Shown piece by piece: positions 47,251-55,855 of a stretch of DNA of 64,000 bases (positions are counted from its first letter, which is position 1; every line of letters begins with the position of its first letter). The translations under genes and the position numbers were made by a program. The stretch is from Okeania hirsuta. Lineage in GTDB: Bacteria; Cyanobacteriota; Cyanobacteriia; Cyanobacteriales; Microcoleaceae. The notes under the pieces are model-generated. The model was not told where the DNA came from, made no database searches, and was given only the letters and a program-made list of their open reading frames with translations. Location of the stretch: positions 1-64,000 of the forward strand of contig NZ_RCBY01000016.1 of the NCBI RefSeq assembly GCF_003838195.1, given 5' to 3'.

Positions 47251-47342
47251 AGGACTTACGCATGAGGTACGAAAAACTAAGATTTGAGATGGCTTCACTG
47301 TCGGTCGATAGGGACGAAAATACTTTGTACTGCATAAGTCCT
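47251..47342. mobile_element. 92 bp MITE (family G), copy 1
   Basis: Inverted ends AGGACTTACGCATGAGGTAC and GTACTGCATAAGTCCT. The interior contains TCGGTCGATAGGGACG. The corresponding position behind the second RTX gene (~51594) is uninterrupted (AAAGTTAATATTCC), and TTAAT flanks this insert on both sides. Confidence 0.8.
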
Positions 47343-47366
47343 AGTTAATATTCCTTTCAAATTCAA

Positions 47367-47406
47367 TGAGTAAAAATTTAGGCAATATATCCTAAATTTT
47401 TACTCA
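47367..47406 (+). terminator. Terminator-like hairpin after the first RTX gene
   Basis: TGAGTAAAAATTTAGG (47367-47382) pairs perfectly with CCTAAATTTTTACTCA (47391-47406) around an 8-base loop. The arm itself is T-rich but no clean T-run follows. The equivalent at ~51616 is imperfect. Confidence 0.6.
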
Positions 47407-47409
47407 TTA

Positions 47410-47576
47410 ATATCATGTCCGTTTATATCGTTTGTGTAAACCCAAGGGTGAATATCTACAGGAAATGATGGTTTTTTTCTTGCGAGGGTAGCCTTCTTCC
47501 CTCTTCCCTCTTTCTTCTTCCTTCTTCCTTCTTCCTTACCTTTGCTATACAAGACCGATGCTACCGGACATGATAT
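47410..47576 (+). mobile_element. Repeat family B, copy 7, with empty site elsewhere
   Basis: TATCATGTCCG...CCGGACATGATA with TTCTTCC heptamers inside. Flanks ATTAA and TAACTTACC match the uninterrupted ATTAACTTACC at ~51654-51664, implying insertion with a TAA target duplication. Confidence 0.8.
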
Positions 47577-47684
47577 AACTTACCCTAAATTTATTTAGGA
47601 TAAATATTTGAGAAAAATTTTTATCAGATCTTTTTTTCAACTCTCCAAAATAATTGAGAGAATTTAAACTCTTTCCAGAAAATC

Positions 47685-47776
47685 AGGACTTACCCATGAG
47701 GTAGGAAAAACTAGGATTTGAGATTGCTTCCCTGTCGGTCGATAGGGACGGAAATACGTTGTACTGCGTAAGTCCT
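47685..47776. mobile_element. 92 bp MITE (family G), copy 2
   Basis: AGGACTTACCCATGAGGTAG...GTACTGCGTAAGTCCT, the same length as copy 1 with about ten substitutions. It ends 25 bp before the second RTX gene and so overlaps its promoter/leader. Confidence 0.8.
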
Positions 47777-47801
47777 AAAAATATAAAAACAACGAGGAAC
47801 A

Positions 47802-50800
47802 ATGGCTGATTCTAAAGCAATATTGATTGGAATTGATGGTGCTCAATTAGAGGAATATCTTTTGTTGGATTTACAGGGAGAAGCACCTAATATTAACAAT
47901 CTTGATATTATTGAATCCTTCATCGGAGGCATTGTTGGCACAGCTTCTGAACAGGCTACCTCTAGTGGCCCTGGTTGGTCTACTATTTTAACAGGAGTTT
48001 GGGCAGATAAACATGGAATTCCGAGTAACAATAGCCAGCCAGTCAACGCCGAAATTGACAGTATTTTTGAATACGTTGATAATAACATTCCCGATGCAAC
48101 CATCGCATCAATCGTTAACTGGTCTCCGATTAATACTGGACATTTTGCCCCGGAAATGGGATTTATTCCGGGTATTCCTGGCATAGTTGACTTTGAACAA
48201 AACGGGCTTCCTGATGATGTGGCAGCAGCAACTGTTGCTGATTTAGTGCTCGCAGAAGCACCTGATTTTACCTTTGTACAACTTGATGAAGTTGATGGAG
48301 TAGGTCATTCGTTTGGCTTCTCCGATGAGTATAACGACTCTCTGATAACGGCTGACGATCAAGTGGGTATGATCCTAGATGCAAATGTGGCGGTTGATAC
48401 TAACTTTGTAATAGAGTTTAATGAGGACGTGCAGGTAGGGGCTGGTGAAATTGCGATCGCTGCTGATGATACTATCGTCGAAACAATTGATGTTACTTCT
48501 TCTCAAGTCATAGTTGAGGGAGACACTGTTACTATCAACCCTAATAACAACCTGACAGCAAATACTGATTACTTCGTACAGGTTGATGAGGGTGCATTTC
48601 GTGACACTGCAAACACCATCACTCTGTTTACCGAAGATTTTGAAGGATTAACTTTAGAACCGTTTGTTAGTCCCACAGAAGGAGGTGGAGATGGTACAGA
48701 CTTTACAACTACTCCCCCGGAAGGTTGGACGCAGGACAATAGCACAACCCCTACAGGTGGGCCGATTGAATTCTTTGGTTGGACGTTCTTGGATAAAAAC
48801 TCTTGGGCAGCCTCAGCGGGAGGTCAACGTCGGAATGAATTTACCAAAGGGGTTGGCACAGTGATGGTTGCAGATCCTGATGAATATGATGATGCAGACG
48901 TTGATATCAATCCCGATTTGTACAACGCTTTCATTCAAACACCAGCCATTGACTTAACAGAAATTGAAGCGAATACAGCGTTTCTCACATTTGATTCCAG
49001 TTGGCGTCCGGAAGATAATCAGAAAGCTAATCTCACCGTTTCCTTTGATGGTGGAGAACCCATTGAACTCTTGCGTTGGACTTCCGATCCTAACGACCCC
49101 AATTTCAAACCAGATGAGTCCACTAATGAGACATTATCTATTCCGTTAAATAATCCCGAAGATGCAAGTAGTGCGGTTTTGAACTTCGGCGTATTTGAAG
49201 CTGGAAACGATTGGTGGTGGGCGGTTGATAATATTTTGGTTCAGGGAAGCGGTGAGACAGTTTCAGGTAATCCGTTTGCAGGTATTACTGATGATACGAC
49301 CTGGAATTTTCAGACAACAAATGACCTTGAACCGGGCGAAGAATCATTAGAAATTTTGTTAGTTAATGATGACGGGTTTGAAGCAGACGGGATTAACGTC
49401 ATGTTTGAGGCGTTAACAGAAGCCGGATATAACGTCACCCTTGTCGCCCCCAAAGAACAACAGAGTGGACGGGGAACTCTGATTAACGTTGACCAGATTT
49501 TCCAACCCACAGAAGTGGTTAATTTTGAGGAAAATAAATGGTTTGTGGATGGCAGTCCGGTTGTGACAACTTGGGCGGCACTCGATTTTATTTTGGATGG
49601 AAACGAACCCGATTTAGTCATTTCTGGGATTAACGAAGGGGCAAATATTGGCAGTAATATTGTCATTTCTTCGGGAACGGTTAGTGCAGCTTCAACCGCA
49701 ATTCAACGCGGAATTCCAGCGATTGCGGTCAGTGCGGGAACTGGTTCAGATGAGGAGAAGTTAGCAGAAGCCTATGACATTGGGGCAGATTTTGTTGTTG
49801 AAATGATCCAACAGTTGGAAGAAAATGACACAGAACAACTCTTACCCGATGGTGTGGGTTTAAATGTCAATATTCCCACAGAATTTGCGGAAGGCGTTGA
49901 GGAAATTCAGGGCGTTAAATTCACAGCGTTAGATGAGGTTTCAACCCTTGACCTCCGCTTTGGAGAATTACCCGAAACCTTTGGGGAAGGTGTGGGAGTT
50001 TTAATTGACTTTAATTCGCCTATTTCTCCCGATGAAGTGACGAATATTAACTCAGAAGGAGAACAGTTCCTCGCAGGTGCAATTACCGTAACTCCTATTG
50101 ATGGGGACTGGAGTGGGAGTGAAGAGATTCGAGACAGTTTAAGTCAACGAATTGAAGCTGCCCCCGAAAATGTCACGGCTGAACCCCTGGATATTCTGAT
50201 TACAAATGATGATGGTTTTGAAGCAGAAGGAATAAAAGTTCTCTACGAAACCTTAACCGTCGCAGGTCATAATGTTACCCTCGTTGCCCCCAAAGAACAA
50301 CAGAGTGGAAAAGGAACAGTTCTGGATGTTGATGCCATTTTCCAGCCCACAGAAGTCGTGAATTTTGAGGAGAATCAATGGTTTGTTGATGGCGCACCTC
50401 GAACCACAACTTGGGCGGCTTTAGACTTTGTTTTAGACGATAAACCTGACTTAGTCATTTCGGGTATTAACGAAGGCGAAAATATCGGTCCGGGTGGTGC
50501 CGTTTCTTCTGGAACAGTTAGTGCGGCGGTTACGGCTTTATTACGAGATGTTCCGGCTATTGCGATTAGTGCAGGGATTGATTTTGAGGATGAAACTGTC
50601 GTTGATGAAGCCTACGAAATTGGGGCAGATTTTGTTACAAATTTAATTTCCCAACTGCAAGCAACTCAGGAATTAGACGAGACTATTTTACCCGAAGGAA
50701 CAGGTTTAAGCATTAATATTCCGGTGCGTTTTCCAGAAGGGATTGAGGAAATTCAAGGGGTGAAATTTACTTCAACTAGCGACATTACACCGTTTGATAT

Positions 50801-51536
50801 TGACTTCGGTGAACTTCCCAGTGGCGGTGCCGGACTGGGTTTTGCGCCAGTTGAATTACCGCCAGATGCAGACATTGAACCCAATTCAGAAGGCGGAGAA
50901 TTTTTATCTGGGTTTATTACCGTTACCCCTTTGGATGGAAGTTGGAACGCCCCAGAAGCTTTGCGAGACGAGGTTCAAGACCTGATTTCACCACTTCTGA
51001 CCCCAACTCCTCAACCCAACGTTCTCATCGGTTCGGCTGAAAGTGACACCTTAACAGGTCTTCTCGGTGATGATGAAATTATCGGGAACGCAGGTGATGA
51101 CGTTCTGCGGGGAGAGGGAGGTCGTTCCTCTGGAGGTCAAGCTGGCGGAGATGATACGATTTCTGGTGGTGTAGGAAATGACCGCATTGGAGGTAAAGGC
51201 GGTAACGACGAACTTTACGGTGACGAAGGTGATGACAGCATCTGGGGTGATGATGGCGATGACCTAATCCGCGGTGGTTTGGGTGATGACGTTATCACTG
51301 GAGATAACTTCTCTGGTGGTCAAGGTTCTGATACCTTTATCTTAGCTGTTGGTGAAGGAACTGATACTATTGTTGACTTTGAAGTTGGAACTGACTTCAT
51401 CGGTTTAGCTGAGGGTCTAACTTTTGCTGACTTGAGCTTTACTGGAAATAGTATTATCTCAGGTGAAGAAACACTCGCTATTCTCAATGGTATTAATACT
51501 ACCGCTTTAACTGAGAGTGACTTTACTTCCGTATAA
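47802..51536 (+). CDS. Secreted phosphodiesterase-fragment / Ig / 2x SurE / RTX protein
   Basis: 1,244 residues. (a) ~1-190: N-terminal half of an alkaline-phosphatase-superfamily phosphodiesterase (AILIGIDGAQ with Asp12; SSGPGWSTILTG, Ser55 the likely nucleophile; DEVDGVGHSFG). It stops at QVGMILDAN, before the second metal site. (b) ~191-270: bacterial Ig-like (FVIEFNEDVQVGAGEIAI). (c) ~270-505: lectin-like beta region (FEDF...; WWWAVDNILVQG). (d) Two SurE nucleotidase domains from ~517 and ~796, each with NDDGFEAxGI, LVAPKEQQSG, SGINEGxNIG and SSGTVSAA. (e) ~1073-1244: RTX repeats and secretion tail. It probably hydrolyses extracellular nucleotides. The start follows GAGGAACA; the long length and domain mix are unusual. 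Confidence 0.85.
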   Translation: MADSKAILIGIDGAQLEEYLLLDLQGEAPNINNLDIIESFIGGIVGTASEQATSSGPGWSTILTGVWADKHGIPSNNSQPVNAEIDSIFEYVDNNIPDATIASIVNWSPINTGHFAPEMGFIPGIPGIVDFEQNGLPDDVAAATVADLVLAEAPDFTFVQLDEVDGVGHSFGFSDEYNDSLITADDQVGMILDANVAVDTNFVIEFNEDVQVGAGEIAIAADDTIVETIDVTSSQVIVEGDTVTINPNNNLTANTDYFVQVDEGAFRDTANTITLFTEDFEGLTLEPFVSPTEGGGDGTDFTTTPPEGWTQDNSTTPTGGPIEFFGWTFLDKNSWAASAGGQRRNEFTKGVGTVMVADPDEYDDADVDINPDLYNAFIQTPAIDLTEIEANTAFLTFDSSWRPEDNQKANLTVSFDGGEPIELLRWTSDPNDPNFKPDESTNETLSIPLNNPEDASSAVLNFGVFEAGNDWWWAVDNILVQGSGETVSGNPFAGITDDTTWNFQTTNDLEPGEESLEILLVNDDGFEADGINVMFEALTEAGYNVTLVAPKEQQSGRGTLINVDQIFQPTEVVNFEENKWFVDGSPVVTTWAALDFILDGNEPDLVISGINEGANIGSNIVISSGTVSAASTAIQRGIPAIAVSAGTGSDEEKLAEAYDIGADFVVEMIQQLEENDTEQLLPDGVGLNVNIPTEFAEGVEEIQGVKFTALDEVSTLDLRFGELPETFGEGVGVLIDFNSPISPDEVTNINSEGEQFLAGAITVTPIDGDWSGSEEIRDSLSQRIEAAPENVTAEPLDILITNDDGFEAEGIKVLYETLTVAGHNVTLVAPKEQQSGKGTVLDVDAIFQPTEVVNFEENQWFVDGAPRTTTWAALDFVLDDKPDLVISGINEGENIGPGGAVSSGTVSAAVTALLRDVPAIAISAGIDFEDETVVDEAYEIGADFVTNLISQLQATQELDETILPEGTGLSINIPVRFPEGIEEIQGVKFTSTSDITPFDIDFGELPSGGAGLGFAPVELPPDADIEPNSEGGEFLSGFITVTPLDGSWNAPEALRDEVQDLISPLLTPTPQPNVLIGSAESDTLTGLLGDDEIIGNAGDDVLRGEGGRSSGGQAGGDDTISGGVGNDRIGGKGGNDELYGDEGDDSIWGDDGDDLIRGGLGDDVITGDNFSGGQGSDTFILAVGEGTDTIVDFEVGTDFIGLAEGLTFADLSFTGNSIISGEETLAILNGINTTALTESDFTSV

Positions 51537-51672
51537 CTTTCAAATACTGCTTCTACAATCAATTCTTAAGGGTCAGTATTTTTAGGAATAAAGTTAATAT
51601 TCCTTTCAAGTTCAATGAGTAAAAATTAAGGCAATATCTCCTCAATATTTACTGATTAACTTACCGTACATT

Positions 51673-51707
51673 AAAGATCGGATAAATATTTTTATCCGAT
51701 CTTTTTT
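51673..51707 (+). terminator. Strong terminator after the second RTX gene
   Basis: AAAGATCGGATAAA (51673-51686) pairs with TTTATCCGATCTTT (51691-51704) around TATT, followed by TTT. A decayed equivalent (GGATAAATATTTGAG...TTTTTATCAGATC) lies at ~47599-47630 behind the first RTX gene. Confidence 0.85.
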
Positions 51708-51725
51708 CAGAACTTTGAAATATAC

Positions 51726-51797
51726 GAGACACTCGCTGTCCTCAACGGGATTGATACCACTACCTTGACAGAGGCAGACTTTACATCTATTTTTTAA
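51726..51797 (+). pseudogene. Vestige of a third RTX gene (last 23 codons)
   Basis: Reads ETLAVLNGIDTTTLTEADF then TSIF-stop. It is the same terminus as EETLAVLNGIDTTTLTESDF in the gene ending at 47187. Nothing RTX-like precedes it apart from the terminator of the second gene. A third tandem copy has been deleted. Confidence 0.8.
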
Positions 51798-51860
51798 TTG
51801 GCTTTAACCCGATTCCAAATTCCTTCCCTTTGCCAATGGGAAGGTATATTGATTTTTCTA

Positions 51861-52916
51861 ATGATTGATTTTACTGTTGCTATTCGAGCATATAACTCAG
51901 CCAAGAATTTGCCTCAAATTTTGGGCAGACTTAAAAATCAGGTGGGAATAGAAGAAATAGACTGGGAAATTGTTATAGTTGATAACAACAGCACAGATAA
52001 TACAGCCAAAATAGTTGCTAATTACCAATCTAATTGGGGAGAAAAATTTCCTCTCAAATATTTTACTGAAACTCGGCAAGGATGTGCTTTTGCCAGAAGG
52101 AAAGCAATGGAAAAAGCACAAGGTTCTTTAGTAGGTTTTATTGATGATGATAATTTACCTGCACTTGACTGGGTTGCTAAAGCTTATGCTTTTGGTAAAT
52201 CACATCCTAAAGTAGGTGCTTATGGAGGACAAATTCATGGGGAATTTGAAGTTGAACCACCTCAAAATTTTCAAAAGATAGCTGTGTATTTGGCAATTAT
52301 TGAAAGAGGTCAAAAAGCTTTTTGCTATAAGCGTAAGAAAAAAGTTTTGCCTCCTGGAGCTGGTACAGTTGTTTCTAAAAAAGCATGGCTAGAAAGTGTT
52401 CCTGAAAATTTATTCCTGACAGGAACTGCTGGAAAATCTTTGGCACTTAAAGGAGAAGATATGGAGGTTTTTGCTCATATACAAAATGCAGGATGGGAAA
52501 TTTGGTACAATCCTGAAATGCATCTCCATCACATGATATCTTCTTCAAGATTGGAGCGAAATTATTTACTATCTCTCGCGCGTGGTTCAGGGTTACACAG
52601 AAATCATATTAGAATGATCAGACTTAAACCTTGGCAAAGACCTCTAGCATTTTTTGCTTATCTAGTTAATGATTCTCGGAAAGCTTTATCTTACTTTATC
52701 AAAAACTATAATTTGCTGAAAACTGATATAGTTGCTGCTTGTGAAATGACACTACTATTAAGCATTTTAGTTAGTCCATTTTATCTATGGAAAGTGCAAT
52801 TATACCAGGAATTAAAAGTCAGGCAACAGAGCCATCAAATTTCGGCTGTCGCTGACATGAAAGGCGACGTACAGTCAGAAGGAAAATCGTTGTCGTTACC
52901 CAATTTGAGTTCTTAA
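51861..52916 (+). CDS. HpsE-like family 2 glycosyltransferase (second copy)
   Basis: A GT-A fold enzyme of ~351 residues. FTVAIRAYNSAKNLPQILGRL replaces the usual PTYNG of HpsE. IVIVDNNSTDNTAKIV, VGFIDDDNLPALDWVAKAY (metal-binding DDD), GAYGGQIHGEFEVEPP, VLPPGAGTVV and GWEIWYNPEMHLHHMISSSR are all HpsE-type. The C-terminal KPWQRPLAFFAYLVNDSRK is duplicated as a fragment at 43241. The frame opens at a TTG at 51798; ATG at 51861 (MIDFTVAI) matches the family start. It heads the second small polysaccharide cluster. It is related to hpsE (37379) but clearly distinct. Confidence 0.86.
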   Translation: MIDFTVAIRAYNSAKNLPQILGRLKNQVGIEEIDWEIVIVDNNSTDNTAKIVANYQSNWGEKFPLKYFTETRQGCAFARRKAMEKAQGSLVGFIDDDNLPALDWVAKAYAFGKSHPKVGAYGGQIHGEFEVEPPQNFQKIAVYLAIIERGQKAFCYKRKKKVLPPGAGTVVSKKAWLESVPENLFLTGTAGKSLALKGEDMEVFAHIQNAGWEIWYNPEMHLHHMISSSRLERNYLLSLARGSGLHRNHIRMIRLKPWQRPLAFFAYLVNDSRKALSYFIKNYNLLKTDIVAACEMTLLLSILVSPFYLWKVQLYQELKVRQQSHQISAVADMKGDVQSEGKSLSLPNLSS

Positions 52917-53037
52917 GAATGTCCTAAAAATTCTGGCTACTGCTATTTTAAGAAAAATATGGGAGCATCCAGTTTTTGTAAAAGCATTACCTAAAGTAAG
53001 GACTTACCAATGTTTTTAGCACCCCTTAAAACATCTA

Positions 53038-53230
53038 ATACCAATTTGATAAATCTTTGCTACATTTTCTTGAGTGGGGGAGTAGGGGAGCAGGGGAGTG
53101 GGGGAGAAGTCAACACAAGAATAATTAATACTAACTAGCTAATAATTGTCAAAAAGGTTAAAGAGCAAGTTTTAATTATTTAATAATTGAAGTCTCACCT
53201 AAGTATAGCATTCTCTTTTCAAATTGGTAT
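53038..53230. repeat. Repeat family E, copy 1
   Basis: ATACCAATTT and AAATTGGTAT ends enclose 193 bp including GGGGGAGTAGGGGAGCAGGGG and AATTGAAGTCTCACCTAAG. A diverged copy is at 39361-39540. Confidence 0.65.
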
Positions 53231-53333
53231 AACGTGAAAAATTGGGATACTTCCAAAAATATACATATTGCTGTAGATAAATGAAAAAAATAAAGTAATA
53301 TCATGTCCGGTTAAATAGTTATAATTAAAGCTC

Positions 53334-53381
53334 GTAGTAGGGCTTTAGCCCTAAGTATAGATAGGGCTAAAGCCCTACTAC
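53334..53381. other. Perfect 19 bp inverted repeat
   Basis: GTAGTAGGGCTTTAGCCCT (53334-53352) pairs completely with 53363-53381 around AAGTATAGAT. No T-run follows. GTAGTAGGGCTTTAGCCCT also has an internal short palindrome (AGGGCTTTAGCCCT). It occupies the interior of a half family B element, 58 bp before the next gene. Confidence 0.8.
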
Positions 53382-53438
53382 AAACAAAAAAGTCATTTCC
53401 CCATTTTTGGTTTAAGGCTTAAAAATACAAAATCTCTG

Positions 53439-54470
53439 ATGAAACCGACTATTTACTTTTATATCCCTCGTAAATTATTTCCCCAAAAGTTACCTGAAAA
53501 TCCCCATGAGAATTGGGCTGGATTTGGTATAGGAATTTATGCTTGGACATTGCAAACTTATCTGCGTCTAAAAGCAGATGGTTTTTCTTGTGAATTAGTA
53601 GATTATTTACCCCAGTCTGGAATTGTTATTGTTCATCGCAATTCTCTTTATATTCATAAAGGCATTAAACCAGGAAAAAATTTACTTCTAATTTGTCTTA
53701 AAGCAGAATTAAATTTTTATCCCTATGCTCAAATTCATGTGGTACAAAATCCTCAAGAAATAACACCTATAAATAATTATAACTACTATATACCTCATTG
53801 GACACAACCAGGATTAATTACTCGGAATATTGAACGGGGTAATCAGTTTAAAAATATTGTTTTTTTTGGTCATAAAAATAATTTAGCTCCGGAACTCTTA
53901 AGTTTGAATTGGACAAATGAACTCAATAAACTAGATTTAAATTGGCGTCCGATTATTAATCAAAATCACTCAACGAATTATCAAAAAATTGATAATCGTT
54001 GGAATGATTATAGTCAAGCTGATGCAGTAGTTGCTATCCGAAGTTTTGGCAAACAGAATAAATATATAAATAAACCAGCAACTAAACTTTATAATGCTTG
54101 GTTAGCAGGTGTTCCCGCTATATTAGGTTATGAATCTGCATATCGTACAGAAGGAAAACCTAACTTCAATTATTTAGAAGTTACTTCTTTGAAGGAGTTG
54201 CTTGACAGTTTAAAGAAGCTAAAATCAGATATAAACTTACGTCAGACTTTAGTAAATAATGGTCAATTACAAGTAGAAAAAATTAATCCTGCTCAAACTA
54301 CTAAAAAGTGGCGTTACTTTCTCACAGAAATTGCAATTCCTGCTTTTGATGACTGGTGTTCTAAATCTAGTTTAGTTCAAAATATGATTCTCGAAACTCG
54401 TTATTTATCTTGGGCGATCGAGCGAGGAAAGTCTAAAATTATGTCTGTTGCATCAAATCTTAAACTATGA
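53439..54470 (+). CDS. Glycosyltransferase-like protein of a polysaccharide cluster
   Basis: 343 residues without a firmly recognised family. The C-terminal half looks like a GT-B donor domain: ADAVVAIRSFG, NKPATKLYNAWLAGVPAILGYESAYR and LKELLDSLKKLKSD. The N-terminal half is less clear (YFYIPRKLFPQKLPENPHENW, GFGIGIYAWTLQTYL). It lacks a signal peptide and membrane segments. Its stop overlaps the next gene by 4 bases (ATGA, 54467-54470), so it is translationally coupled to the pyruvyl transferase homologue. Together with the upstream HpsE-like gene this suggests a side-chain or modification step. The start ATG lacks an obvious Shine-Dalgarno. Confidence 0.75.
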   Translation: MKPTIYFYIPRKLFPQKLPENPHENWAGFGIGIYAWTLQTYLRLKADGFSCELVDYLPQSGIVIVHRNSLYIHKGIKPGKNLLLICLKAELNFYPYAQIHVVQNPQEITPINNYNYYIPHWTQPGLITRNIERGNQFKNIVFFGHKNNLAPELLSLNWTNELNKLDLNWRPIINQNHSTNYQKIDNRWNDYSQADAVVAIRSFGKQNKYINKPATKLYNAWLAGVPAILGYESAYRTEGKPNFNYLEVTSLKELLDSLKKLKSDINLRQTLVNNGQLQVEKINPAQTTKKWRYFLTEIAIPAFDDWCSKSSLVQNMILETRYLSWAIERGKSKIMSVASNLKL

Positions 54471-55387
54471 AACTATTTTACTACAAACGTCGAGATGGGT
54501 TTAGTAATTTTGGAGATGAATTAAATAATTGGTTATGGCCTCAACTCCTACCAGAATTTTTTGATGAAGATGAAACAACGACTTTTATTGGTATTGGAAC
54601 TCTATTAAATCAACTCTTACCTCAACGAATTCCCCAAGCTCAACGTTTAATTATTTTTAGTACAGGTGTAGGTTATGAACAGCCATTAAAAACTTTAGAT
54701 AAAAATTGGAAATTGTACTGTGTTCGAGGAAAATTATCTGCTAAAAAGTTAGGTTTATCTCCTGATTTAGCAATCACAGATGGGGCAATTTTAACGAGAC
54801 GTTTATATCAACCTTCACTGCAAAAAATTTATCGTTTTACTTATATGCCACATATTCATCATGCCACTTTTGCAGAAGAAATCTGGCAGAATATATGTGA
54901 ACAAATCGGATTTCATTATTTAGATCCCCGCTCCTCAGTAGATGAGATTTTATCTACTATTAGCCAAACAGAAGTTTTACTAGCTGAAGCAATGCATGGT
55001 GCAATTATCGCTGATACTTTTAGGGTGCCTTGGATTCCTATTATTACCAGTCCGAGAATTTTACTGTTTAAATGGCAAGATTGGTGTTCTTCAATTGGTG
55101 TAGAATACTATCCTTATTTTCTTTCACCTTTGGTTAAATCTTATCCCCAATATGCAGGCGGAATTCGTTCCTCTCTAAATGCTTTTAGTCATTGGAAAAA
55201 TAGTTTACTCCAATTTCCTAACTTCAGACAAATTTGGCAACAACAAGAACAAGTTTCTGGTACACAATTGCTGAAAATTGCTCAAACTGGACGACAACAA
55301 TTGAGTTCAGATACTCAACTTGAACATTTAACAGTTCAACTGGAAGAAAAGCTTGATATTTTAAGAAAAGACAATACCATATATTAA
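54467..55387 (+). CDS. Polysaccharide pyruvyl transferase family protein
   Basis: 306 residues. MKLFYYKRRDGFSNFGDELN is the characteristic start of the family. It is followed by IGIGTLLNQLLP, IIFSTGVGYEQP, LYCVRGKLSAKKLGL, AITDGAILT and VLLAEAMHGAIIADTFRVPWIPI with the conserved MHGAI. These enzymes add pyruvate ketals from PEP to exopolysaccharide sugars in the cytoplasm, giving negative charge. It is the last gene of a three-gene cluster (51861, 53439, 54467) and overlaps the previous gene by ATGA. The C-terminal ~50 residues are Gln/Glu rich. Confidence 0.85.
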   Translation: MKLFYYKRRDGFSNFGDELNNWLWPQLLPEFFDEDETTTFIGIGTLLNQLLPQRIPQAQRLIIFSTGVGYEQPLKTLDKNWKLYCVRGKLSAKKLGLSPDLAITDGAILTRRLYQPSLQKIYRFTYMPHIHHATFAEEIWQNICEQIGFHYLDPRSSVDEILSTISQTEVLLAEAMHGAIIADTFRVPWIPIITSPRILLFKWQDWCSSIGVEYYPYFLSPLVKSYPQYAGGIRSSLNAFSHWKNSLLQFPNFRQIWQQQEQVSGTQLLKIAQTGRQQLSSDTQLEHLTVQLEEKLDILRKDNTIY

Positions 55388-55855
55388 AACATGGTATTAT
55401 ATCTCCCTAAGATGAGTTGAGTAAGACCGCTTTAATTGCTTTTTGACAATCAGGTAATTAAGGTCTGCTTAATAAATAATAAGCCCACAGAAGTTAGAGG
55501 TTTGAGTGCCATATAAATTACCAAAAAAAGTGTAATAAAATGACTAAATTAATATCAAAAACTAGCCTTTTTTTATATAGAAAATGTCTATGTACCATTA
55601 ACCAATATTCTATATTTTTTTGATCAAAGGGGTGATGAAACAAAGTACATTATCTACTAGCATCTAGCATAATTACTAGAGGGAAAACTAGCGATCGCCA
55701 TACCCCTTTTACCTAATTAACCGCATATTCTGTAAATTGTCTCTTGCAATTTTTTCATTATTTAGTTCTGCTGCTAAAAGTTGTTCTGCTGTTCATTAAC
55801 ACTTTTGCCTAATAATTGTTACTAGCGAGCTAGAAGCTCGCACTGTTATTTATTA
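55388..55855. other. Convergent spacer between pyruvyl transferase and clpB
   Basis: It contains no gene. A HIP1 site (GCGATCGC) lies near 55691. A GCGAGC/GCTCGC hairpin (55825-55841) lies 15 bases after the clpB stop on the minus strand. Confidence 0.4.
55825..55841 (-). terminator. Candidate clpB terminator
   Basis: A six-base GC stem (GCGAGC/GCTCGC, loop TAGAA) just downstream of clpB. Only weak T content follows on the minus strand (TAGTAACAATTATT). Confidence 0.4.

Larger units (their letters stand above)
47188..47801. other. Spacer with two MITE families and a terminator
   Basis: No gene. It is collinear with 51537-51720 behind the second RTX gene, but carries two insertions (47251-47342 and 47410-47576) that the latter lacks. 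A second copy of the first insert (47685-47776) lies just before the next gene. Confidence 0.65.
52917..53438. other. Spacer with repeat E1, half repeat B and a large hairpin
   Basis: No gene. It contains family E copy 1, the left end of family B (ATATCATGTCCGGTTAAATAG at 53298) with no right end, and a perfect 19 bp hairpin. The start of the next gene follows at 53439. Confidence 0.55.
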
